From assembly GCA_964482235.1 (NCBI GenBank), contig CAYZWU010000023.1, positions 10,245-74,244 on the forward strand: a stretch of 64,000 nt of DNA. Reading direction: 5' to 3'. This document shows positions 39,851-48,758 of the stretch, piece after piece. Both the position numbers and the translations under genes were made by a program. The first letter of the stretch is position 1. Every line of letters begins with the position of its first letter. The stretch comes from CAYZWU01 sp964482235. Lineage in GTDB: Bacteria; Planctomycetota; B15-G4; CAYZWU01. The notes under the pieces were generated by a model, which was not told the DNA's origin, ran no database searches, and saw only the letters and a list, made by a program, of their open reading frames with translations.

Positions 39851-42082
39851 TTGAATCTCTCATTCCAATATCCTTCGGTACTCTTCGGACGTTTTTCCTT
39901 CGTCTTCCTGATGCTCCTGTTCTTCTTTTCCGGCTGCGGAAAGGAACCCGGCGAGGAACCGGCGGCTTTGACAACTCCCCGGCCTGCCGCCACGCCTGCC
40001 GCGAGAGACGGGGTGACCGTGCGTGTCGATGTCAGGAACGGGGAGACCGACGAGCCGCTGCCGTCGGTGCGGATCGCCCTTCTTCTGCAGCAGGGCAAGG
40101 GGAAGCGCGATGTTTCGGTCCAGGAGACCTGGACGGACAACAGCGGGCGGGCGGAGTTCACCTTCGATCGGCCGGTGAGAGCCGCCGTTCGCAGCGAGTT
40201 CTGCCTTGAACCGACGGAGATCGACCTCGCCGGCGATGGGGACGAGGCGAGGGAGATCGCTCTCTCGGTGCAGCCGTCATTCAGGCTATCCGGTCACGTG
40301 AAGGATCCGTCGGGGAAGCCGATCCAGGGCGCCACGGTCTACATCTACCGCCGGCCTCCCGCAAGGGGCACGGCCCGGAATCCGCCGCCTCTGCCGGCAG
40401 GCCCCGGCGGGATCCGCGAGTTCGAGAGAAGAATCTCGCCCGATCCCGGCCTGGCGGGCCGGACGGTGTCCAAGGCGGGCGGCGCCTTCGAGATCGAGGT
40501 CAACTCGCCGCAGGCTTTCGAGGTGGGGGCGTTCTGCGAGGGGTACATCTTTTCCGAATGGCGATACACGTCCTTCGATCCGGTCCGAGGCGAGCATGGC
40601 TCCCTGGACGTGATCCTGCGGCCCACGGCCTCCCTGGAGGTGGAGTTCCTGAACACCAGGGGGGGTGCCGTGGCCGGTTACAGGATCCAGGTGATGGAGT
40701 CCTCCGTGTCGGTGCGCCGGAGGATGTACACCGAGCGGATTTCCACCGCCTTCGCCGCAGCGGCAGTGACCGACGGTGCCGGGAGGGCGCGACTCGTCGT
40801 TCCGGCCGGGATTCCCCTCGAAGCGAGGGCCGCCCTCTTCTTTCCCGCCGCCGGACCGGCGGAGGGGGAGCGTGACTTCCTGCGGGAACAGCCCCTGGAC
40901 GGTGTGACCCTGTCCGCCGGCGAGGAGCGCAGCCTGATCGTCACACCGTTCCGCAAGGTGAGGGTCGCCTGCCGGGTGACGGATCGGCAGGACCGTCCCG
41001 TGCCCAGGACGGAGCTCCTGTTCCCCACCATGAATGCACTGACCGATGAGAACGGGACGGCTTCTCTACTCGTGCCGTACAACCTGTCGCTCGCCGTCAG
41101 GTACCGGGCGGTCAAGCCCGGCTTCGCCCCGGTGGAGGGCGTCCTTCCGCAGCTTGTGGATTCGAAGGCCCGGGAGATCGATCTGCCGATCGTCCTGGGT
41201 GAAACACCTCCCCTGATGGTGGCGGCCTCCACCCCTCCCGTGTCGGGGATCTGGATTCTGGGAGATGATGCCGGGCGCCATTCCGGCGAGATCGAGCAGG
41301 GCGAGGCGCTGCTGCCCGAAGAGTTCCTCTCGCCGTCCTTTCGCCGGGACGGGAGCCGATGGCAGTTCGTTCGTCCCCGATCGGAATCGTGCACCCTGCT
41401 GGTGCAGACGGGGACGTTCCGCTTCGATACGGTGCAGGCCGACCTGACCGGGGATGATGTCGTGGAATGCCGGCCGGAACCCCCACAGAAAGGCGCGCTC
41501 CTCGAGGGGCGTGTCGTCCTGCTTCCGGGATGCCGGCCGCAAAGCGTGCAGGTTGTCTGCATGCGCAACGATCTTCCTGCCGTCCGGCGCTTCGATCCCT
41601 TCGGGAAGCGCGGCGGCTCGATGGGCTGGGAAATCGTGGACGCCGGGCAGGACGGGGCGTTCCGTGTCGAGGGGCTCGTTCCCGGCCGGTACGCCTTCGC
41701 CGCCGTGATGATGGAATGGGGGAAGCGGTCCGAGGCCTACGCCGAGCTGACCGTCCCTCAGGGAGAAGGCAGCCTTTCCCTGGAGATCCCATTCAGGGGA
41801 AAAAGATCGGGCTTCGATCTCCTGATCACGACGGGGGACGGAACTCCTGTCCCGAACAGGGAGGTCGCCCTTCTCGATCCCGTTGATACGCCCGTCATGA
41901 TCTCCATGGCCATGGCGTCCCACCTCATCACCGATGAAAGGGGTATCGCCGAGGTTCGCGACCTGGTTCCCGGTCGATACGGATTTATCGTCTCGGCCGC
42001 GGAGCAGGGAGGGATTCCGGTCCCGGGTCGCGTTCTCTTGAAGGAAGACGGCATCGTCACCGTGGCGGTGAAGCTCGACTAG
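39851..42082 (+). CDS. Lipoprotein with repeated carboxypeptidase-regulatory-like domains
   Basis: 743 residues from a TTG at 39851 with GGAAAGGG just upstream. The signal sequence ends MLLFFFSGCGKEP, a lipobox. Then come several Ig-like or transthyretin-like modules of about 90 residues, with patterns such as VRVDVRNGETDEPLPSVRIA, FRLSGHVKDPSGKPIQGATV, VACRVTDRQDRPVPRTELLF and VEGLVPGRYAFAAVMMEWG. This is the Ig-like fold of carboxypeptidase regulatory-like domains. It has no enzyme motif and is probably a surface or periplasmic binding or structural protein. It converges with the endonuclease-like gene across the 25-base repeat array. Confidence 0.8.
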   Translation: MNLSFQYPSVLFGRFSFVFLMLLFFFSGCGKEPGEEPAALTTPRPAATPAARDGVTVRVDVRNGETDEPLPSVRIALLLQQGKGKRDVSVQETWTDNSGRAEFTFDRPVRAAVRSEFCLEPTEIDLAGDGDEAREIALSVQPSFRLSGHVKDPSGKPIQGATVYIYRRPPARGTARNPPPLPAGPGGIREFERRISPDPGLAGRTVSKAGGAFEIEVNSPQAFEVGAFCEGYIFSEWRYTSFDPVRGEHGSLDVILRPTASLEVEFLNTRGGAVAGYRIQVMESSVSVRRRMYTERISTAFAAAAVTDGAGRARLVVPAGIPLEARAALFFPAAGPAEGERDFLREQPLDGVTLSAGEERSLIVTPFRKVRVACRVTDRQDRPVPRTELLFPTMNALTDENGTASLLVPYNLSLAVRYRAVKPGFAPVEGVLPQLVDSKAREIDLPIVLGETPPLMVAASTPPVSGIWILGDDAGRHSGEIEQGEALLPEEFLSPSFRRDGSRWQFVRPRSESCTLLVQTGTFRFDTVQADLTGDDVVECRPEPPQKGALLEGRVVLLPGCRPQSVQVVCMRNDLPAVRRFDPFGKRGGSMGWEIVDAGQDGAFRVEGLVPGRYAFAAVMMEWGKRSEAYAELTVPQGEGSLSLEIPFRGKRSGFDLLITTGDGTPVPNREVALLDPVDTPVMISMAMASHLITDERGIAEVRDLVPGRYGFIVSAAEQGGIPVPGRVLLKEDGIVTVAVKLD

Positions 42083-42147
42083 CAGCCCTGGCAGGCCGCG
42101 CCGGAAGCCATTCGGGAACGAATGTTCGGGTGGTTGCAGCGATCGCC

Positions 42148-42236
42148 GATGCAGTCCACTGCATTCCTATGCAGCCTTCTCCACTGCATTCCTATGCAGC
42201 CTTCTCTACTGCATCCCGATGCAGTCTACTGCATCG
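42148..42236. repeat. Tandem palindromic repeats, 25-base period
   Basis: ACTGCATTCCTATGCAG occurs at 42158-42174 and 42183-42199, and ACTGCATCCCGATGCAG at 42208-42224, with 8-base CT-rich spacers (CCTTCTCC, CCTTCTCT). Half units flank them at about 42148 and 42228. The cores CTGCAT-N4-ATGCAG are perfect inverted repeats. The array lies between convergent genes and runs into the last codons of the minus-strand gene (stop at 42226). Confidence 0.88.
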
Positions 42237-43743
42237 ATGTGCCCACGACGTTCGATGCTTCTCCCTGCTGCGCCGCCTGGAACCAGATGTTGCGGCCGGC
42301 GCCGGCGCTGGGAATCGGGACGATCCAGTCGATGGCTCCCTGGGAATCGGTGGTGCCGGACCGGCCGAGCACGGGATTCCTGATTCCGAGAGTCACATTC
42401 AGCTGCGGTACCCAGGTGCTTCCGATGCCGGAAAGGCTGTAGATCAGGTAGGCCGCCGTGTTCGGTTGGCCGCCCACGAGCTCGAAGGTCCCGTTCTGGC
42501 CGGCCATCAGCGGCGTCGGGCTGACGCTGAGGGTGAAGGACGTCGACACCCTGGGCAGCTCGTAGTCGGCGATCACCGGCCTGTGGTCCGACGCAGTGCT
42601 CGAGGCCTGGCTCGGGGTCGGGAAGTTCTGCACCTCGGCAGGGATCTGGCCTGACGAGAGGTTGCCCGAATAGAAGATGAAGGAGAGCTGCTCAGCGGCG
42701 ATGCTGTCCTGGTGAGCCAGGTAGTCGTACTTGCTGTTCGAACCGAATGTGCCCCGCTGGCCGGAGATCGGCTCAAGGGCAGTGTCGTACAGGGCGTCGG
42801 TCCTGTCCCGGTCCGTTCCGTCGTTCTGCGTCGACTGGGCCCGCACCATCCAGAGGGCCGGACCGTCCCTGCCGTTCGAGAACTCGTCCTCGTTCCAGTC
42901 GCCGCCCCAGATGAAGGGGGTGTCCGGATCGAGGATCGAGGTGGCCGGGGGATAGTCGTTGATCTTGTTGTTCGGGTCCGGTGAGCCGGTGCCTGCCCCA
43001 TTGAACCAGTACTCGACCAGGTAGGCCGAGTTCTGGGCCGCCTCGAGGCGGTCGGCCTTGTCGGAGCTCGAGCTGCCGGCCTTGAGATGGCTGTTGCCGA
43101 TCACCAGGTTCTTCAGGTATTCACCGTCAGGCAGATTGATCTCGGCGAGCTGGAAGCCGCGGATGCCGCCGTCACCGCCCGGCGCCCACTGGTCGGAGTT
43201 GACGTAGGGCATGTCGCTCAGCTGGCTCTTCGTATCCCCGTTGAGATCGAGGAAGGGGTACCGGCTGGCGATCACGTTCCTGTTGTAGCCGTCCGTTTCG
43301 CTGCTCACGAAGATGTAGGGCAGGGAATAGCCGGGGGCGTATTTCTGCACGTAGGCCGTGACAGGGATGTTGCCGTTGTAAGGATCGTATCCGCCGTTGA
43401 GAAAGAGGTTGAACACGGTGAGGAGCGTGGAGACGGAATCGCTATTGTATCCCGTTCCGTTTCCATCGTTGTCACCCGCCTCCTGGATGATCAGCACATC
43501 GGGCTTCAGGGCGGCCACGATCACCACGAGGCCGGTCCAGTTGTTGTATCCCTCCTGCTTGGTGTTCGTGGAGCAGATCCCGTCTTTCACGTTCCAGGTC
43601 ATCACGCGGAGGTATCCCGAATCCTCCTTGCCCCATTCCCCGTTGTAGGGATCCCACTGGGCGAAGGCCGGCGGGCAGAGGAGGCCGGCAGCCAGCAGGA
43701 GGAGGGCAGCAATTGAAAACAGAGTTTTTTCGGGGCGGTTCAT
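42226..43743 (-). CDS. Secreted endonuclease/exonuclease/phosphatase-family protein
   Basis: 505 residues from the ATG at 43743, with GGAG 7 bases upstream. A signal peptide (SIAALLLLAAGLLCPPAFA) leads to an EEP fold: LRVMTWNVKDGICS (Asn), KPDVLIIQEAGDNDGNGTG (catalytic Glu), GNSHLKAGSSSSDKADRLEA (acting His), PFIWGGDWNEDEFSN (G-D-x-N) and SSTASDHRPVIADYELP near residue 400 (SDH). All core residues of a metal-dependent phosphodiesterase are kept. A beta-sandwich tail of about 110 residues follows. Its likely target is extracellular nucleic acid or a phosphoester. The 3' end overlaps the palindrome array. Confidence 0.88.
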   Translation of the reverse strand: MNRPEKTLFSIAALLLLAAGLLCPPAFAQWDPYNGEWGKEDSGYLRVMTWNVKDGICSTNTKQEGYNNWTGLVVIVAALKPDVLIIQEAGDNDGNGTGYNSDSVSTLLTVFNLFLNGGYDPYNGNIPVTAYVQKYAPGYSLPYIFVSSETDGYNRNVIASRYPFLDLNGDTKSQLSDMPYVNSDQWAPGGDGGIRGFQLAEINLPDGEYLKNLVIGNSHLKAGSSSSDKADRLEAAQNSAYLVEYWFNGAGTGSPDPNNKINDYPPATSILDPDTPFIWGGDWNEDEFSNGRDGPALWMVRAQSTQNDGTDRDRTDALYDTALEPISGQRGTFGSNSKYDYLAHQDSIAAEQLSFIFYSGNLSSGQIPAEVQNFPTPSQASSTASDHRPVIADYELPRVSTSFTLSVSPTPLMAGQNGTFELVGGQPNTAAYLIYSLSGIGSTWVPQLNVTLGIRNPVLGRSGTTDSQGAIDWIVPIPSAGAGRNIWFQAAQQGEASNVVGTSMQ

Positions 43744-43826
43744 TCTGGACTCCAATGAGATCGGAATTCTGTTCAGGCTTACCGGGCTGCATTAAACCAC
43801 AGATCCCCGACGTCCTCAATGGGGTG

Positions 43827-44172
43827 CTAGAGGATCGATGTGACGACAAGATCGCTGAAAACCTGCTGTTCCGCCGTCTGGAGCCGGCAGTCCTCCCCGG
43901 TCGGATCGACGAAGAGAGGGTTCGACGAGATGTCGTTCGGGCCGGGGGTGCAGCTCTCGTAGCCGCAGCCGTGGAAGCAGTTGTAGTCGATCACAGGCGA
44001 GGAGCCGCCGGAACAGTAGGCTCTGTAGTTGTTCGTGATCAGGCAGTCGTGGGTCGATGGCGTCCTGGATCGTCGGGGCGTCGATCGGCACGTGGATCGT
44101 TCGGGCATCCGATGCCCAATGAAGAGCGAACAGCAGGAAGGGAATGAGAATGGTTTTCGTTCCTGCGGCCAT
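43827..44172 (-). pseudogene. Remnant of a secreted beta-helix protein (internal deletion, frame change)
   Basis: From the ATG at 44172 the minus strand encodes a signal peptide and the start MAAGTKTILIPFLLFALHWA followed by RTIHVPIDAPTIQDAID. This is the classic opening of parallel beta-helix proteins, where repeats of about 200-300 residues should follow. Instead, at about 44053 the frame changes. The other frame carries the typical end: SSPVIDYNCFHGCG, NDISSNPLFVDPTGEDCRLQ and a stop at 43827. The middle is missing. A deletion that joined the two ends out of frame explains this. The product is not expected to fold. Confidence 0.75.
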
Positions 44173-44231
44173 GGCGTCCCACCGGGCCCAGGGAGAAATG
44201 TGGGAACGAGAACAGTATACCGGATCGCCTG

Positions 44232-46037
<1,806 letters not shown>

Positions 46038-46124
46038 CGGAATCCGGGAATCCTTTTCTTGCGGCCTGTTGACCTTCGGTTTTTCGTCCTATCCAAAAAC
46101 AGCGGCAGTTTGGGTACTATATCG

Positions 46125-46138
46125 TTGTTTTCAAACAA
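46125..46138. promoter_or_regulatory. Small palindrome in the lepA/hemW intergenic region
   Basis: TTGTTT-TC-AAACAA is a perfect 6-bp inverted repeat, 27 bases upstream of the hemW-like start and about 90 from lepA. An operator is possible; the bound protein is unknown. TACTAT at about 46115 may be a -10 box for the rightward gene. Confidence 0.35.
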
Positions 46139-46164
46139 TGCAATGAGACAGGCGGGATGAAACC

Positions 46165-47325
46165 GTGATCCTTCCCTTTTCGACCGATCCCCTGGGGCTC
46201 TACTGCCACGTGCCGTTCTGCACGAGAACGTGCGATTTCTGTGCCTTCTACCAGTTCAGGCCGTCGCGCGGCGACGTGACGGCATTCCTCGACGGCGCGG
46301 CCAGGGAGATGGCTCTCTATCCCCATGCCGGCAAGGTGGATACGGTCTTTTTCGGCGGCGGCACGCCGGGGCTGCTTTCGGCGAAGGATCAGGCTGTCCT
46401 GGGCCGGATCGTGCTTGACGGTCTCGATGAGCCTCCCGGGGAGTGGACGGTGGAGATGGCGCCGTCGACGATCAAGGCGGACAAGATGCGCGTATTGCGG
46501 GAGCTCGGGGTCACCCGGATTTCCATTGGCGTGCAGAGCTTCGACGAGGCGATGCTCCGCCGGCTCGGGCGCTCCCACGCGCCGCACCGGGCTCGCGAGG
46601 CTCTGAAGGTCGTCAGGGAGGCCGGCTTCGAGAACGTGAACCTGGACATGATCTTCGCCTTTCCGGGGCAGAGGTCGGACGAGCTGAAACGGGACCTCGA
46701 ACAGGCGATCGCGCTCGAGCCCGAGCATATCTCCGCCTACTGCCTCACCTACGAGGAGGGCGCCCGGCTCGTGAAGAAAGGTGCGGGCGGACGGTCCGGA
46801 GAGGGGAGCGACAGGGAAGCGGACCTCTATCTGAGGGCGTGGGACCTCCTGGAGGAGGCCGGCTTCGAGCAGTACGAGATCTCCAACTTCGCGATCCCCG
46901 GCTTCGAGTGCCGTCACAACATGAACACCTGGAAGATGTTTCAGTGGATCGGGATCGGCCCCTCGGCCGCCTCGCAGTACGGGGGGATGCGCTACGCCAA
47001 TCCTGCCGATTTCGAGCTCTGGCTCGACGGCCCGGCTCGAGGCCGGCCGGCCAGGGAGGACGAGGTGCGTCTCGATGCGCGGCTGCTGATCGAGGATGCC
47101 GTGGTGTTCGGGCTTCGCATGAGCCGCGGCGTCGATCCCGCGCGACTGCAGGAGCGGTTCGGGGAGATCGATCTTTCCTTTCTCGATCCGCTCTGGAACG
47201 ACCTGGCATCCGAGGGGCTGCTGGAGAGGAGGGCCGGCGGCGACCTCTTCCTGACCAGGAAGGGTCGGCTCGTCGCGGACCTCGTCGGCGTGGAGGTGAT
47301 GGCCGCCTTCGAAGGGGATTCGTGA
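46165..47325 (+). CDS. hemW: HemW-like radical SAM heme chaperone / coproporphyrinogen oxidase-like protein
   Basis: 386 residues from a GTG at 46165. The N-terminus is LYCHVPFCTRTCDFCAFYQ, with the Cys triplet C-x3-C-x2-C and aromatic residues typical of HemW/HemN. TVFFGGGTPGLLSAKDQ binds SAM. Later come ISIGVQSFDEAMLRRLGRSH, VNLDMIFAFPGQRSDELKRD, HISAYCLTYEEGARL, EQYEISNFAIPGFECRHNMN and a C-terminal winged-helix region. The Cys after the third (F-Y-Q instead of C) and the overall length fit HemW, which carries heme, not HemN. Role: heme delivery or trafficking in the cytoplasm. Confidence 0.9.
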   Translation: MILPFSTDPLGLYCHVPFCTRTCDFCAFYQFRPSRGDVTAFLDGAAREMALYPHAGKVDTVFFGGGTPGLLSAKDQAVLGRIVLDGLDEPPGEWTVEMAPSTIKADKMRVLRELGVTRISIGVQSFDEAMLRRLGRSHAPHRAREALKVVREAGFENVNLDMIFAFPGQRSDELKRDLEQAIALEPEHISAYCLTYEEGARLVKKGAGGRSGEGSDREADLYLRAWDLLEEAGFEQYEISNFAIPGFECRHNMNTWKMFQWIGIGPSAASQYGGMRYANPADFELWLDGPARGRPAREDEVRLDARLLIEDAVVFGLRMSRGVDPARLQERFGEIDLSFLDPLWNDLASEGLLERRAGGDLFLTRKGRLVADLVGVEVMAAFEGDS

Positions 47326-47416
47326 TTCGATCCACTCGAGCCTTGCCGGCGACGCTTGATCCTGGAGAATACGATTTACCGATCATGAGAATCTCCACGG
47401 AAAAGGACGGTGGACC

Positions 47417-47998
47417 ATGGACGCATTGAAACTGCTCGCCGTTGCGGTCAGCATCTTCTTCGCACTGATGATCGCGTCTTCGGCGCAGGACGCCTCCGAA
47501 GATCAAGCGAAACCGGACCAGGAGAAGACGCCCAAGCCGCAGGCGTTCCTCGAATCCCTCGTCGGTTCCTGGGAGGGCACGTGCCGCACCTGGTTCCGAC
47601 CCGGCCAGCTGGCCGACGAGTCGAAGGTGAAGGGCGAGTTCAAGCTCGTTCTCGGCGGCCGCATCCTGCGCCATACCTATGCGGGAGAGATGCAGGGGAA
47701 GCCCCGAAGCGGCGAGGAGACGATCGCCTTCAACGCGGTGAACAGGAAGTTCCAGATCTCGTGGATCGATGATTTCCACATGAGCTCCGCGATCCTGTTC
47801 TCCGAGGGCGACGGAACGGAAAAGGGTTTTTCCGTCTTCGGCAAGTATGATGTCGGGGCCGGTCAGCCTCCCTGGGGCTGGAGGACCGTGTTCGAGTTGA
47901 AGGACAGGGATCATCTCACGATCACCGCGTACAACGTGCTGCCCGATGGAAAAGAGGCGAAAGGCGTTGAAACGGTGTACACCAGGAAAAAGGGATAG
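47417..47998 (+). CDS. DUF1579-family secreted protein
   Basis: 193 residues. A signal peptide (LLAVAVSIFFALMIASSAQ) precedes a linker rich in Asp, Gln and Lys and the domain LVGSWEGTCRTWFRPGQLAD, GGRILRHTYAGEM, SWIDDFHMSSAILFSEG and TVFELKDRDHLTITAYNVLP. These fit the DUF1579 beta-barrel fold, a lipocalin-like structure. The function is not established. It stands alone between the hemW-like gene and tag. Confidence 0.85.
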   Translation: MDALKLLAVAVSIFFALMIASSAQDASEDQAKPDQEKTPKPQAFLESLVGSWEGTCRTWFRPGQLADESKVKGEFKLVLGGRILRHTYAGEMQGKPRSGEETIAFNAVNRKFQISWIDDFHMSSAILFSEGDGTEKGFSVFGKYDVGAGQPPWGWRTVFELKDRDHLTITAYNVLPDGKEAKGVETVYTRKKG

Positions 47999-48009
47999 CG
48001 CGGTTCGGA

Positions 48010-48039
48010 GGGTATGCCGGGGGAGCGCCCCCGATGCCC
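48010..48039 (+). terminator. GC-rich hairpin after the DUF1579 gene
   Basis: A stem with a core CGGGGG-AGCG-CCCCCG is extended by further pairs (GGGTATGC with GATGCCC, one bulge). It lies 12 bases after the stop at 47998. No T-run follows directly. Confidence 0.4.
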
Positions 48040-48041
48040 CA

Positions 48042-48071
48042 TTGACAAGGGGCCTCCTCCTTCACTAGGCT
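48042..48071 (+). promoter_or_regulatory. Promoter candidate for tag
   Basis: TTGACA at 48042-48047 (consensus -35) and TAGGCT at 48066-48071 with an 18-base spacer; the tag ATG is about 45 bases downstream. Confidence 0.5.
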
Positions 48072-48116
48072 GAGCTCCGTTTTGATCCCGAGCCGGAGAA
48101 CACCGGGAAGGATGAG

Positions 48117-48689
48117 ATGAAGCCCAGATGCGGATGGTGCGGCAGCGACCCGCTGTACATGAGTTATCATGACGAAGAATGGGGCGTCCCCGTTCATGAC
48201 GACCGCCTCCTCTTCGAGTTCCTGATCCTCGAGGGAGCGCAGGCCGGGCTGAGCTGGCTGACGATCCTGAAGAAGCGGGAGAACTACCGGAAGGCCTTTC
48301 ATTCCTTCGAAAGCGAGCGCATCGCCAGGTACACGGAACGCGACGTGGAGCGCCTGCTCGGCGACCCAGGCATCGTGCGCAACCGGCTCAAGATCGAATC
48401 GGCCGTCAAGAACGCGCGGGCCGCCCTGGCGATCGGAGAGGAATTCGGATCCCTCGATGCGTTCCTCTGGCGCTACGTGGACGGCAAGCCGCTGCAGAAC
48501 CGGTGGCGAACGCTGGCCGGGATCCCGGTGCAAACCGGGATCTCCGACGCGATGGGCAAGGACCTGAAGAGGCGCGGATTCAGCTTCGTCGGGTCGACGA
48601 TCTGCTATGCCTTCATGCAGGCGGTTGGCATGGTGAACGACCACGTCACGGACTGTTTTCGACATGGCGAGATCGAGCGCCTTGGCTGA
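48117..48689 (+). CDS. tag: DNA-3-methyladenine glycosylase I
   Basis: 190 residues, full length. It removes 3-methyladenine from alkylated DNA. The N-terminal zinc Cys and substrate motif are RCGWCGSDPLYMSYHDEEWG, followed by LFEFLILEGAQAGLSWLTIL with the catalytic Glu, and ERLLGDPGIVRNRLKIESAV. The C-terminal part has SDAMGKDLKRRGFSFVGSTI and YAFMQAVGMVNDHVTDCFRH, with the His and Cys that complete the zinc snap. The start follows GGAAGGATGAG. It is a single gene with its own promoter. Confidence 0.97.
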   Translation: MKPRCGWCGSDPLYMSYHDEEWGVPVHDDRLLFEFLILEGAQAGLSWLTILKKRENYRKAFHSFESERIARYTERDVERLLGDPGIVRNRLKIESAVKNARAALAIGEEFGSLDAFLWRYVDGKPLQNRWRTLAGIPVQTGISDAMGKDLKRRGFSFVGSTICYAFMQAVGMVNDHVTDCFRHGEIERLG

Positions 48690-48758
48690 CGGCGCATCGC
48701 CGGCGTCGACAACTCATCGGCAGCCTCGTATCGGCGCCCTGCAGAGGAAGAAGATACG

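Noticed and set aside
39334..40161. A longer N-terminus for the ArsC-like protein
   Set aside because: The extension runs through the divergent neighbour's 5' end and has no fold; the family starts at about residue MLHPKTKVNV, position 39783.
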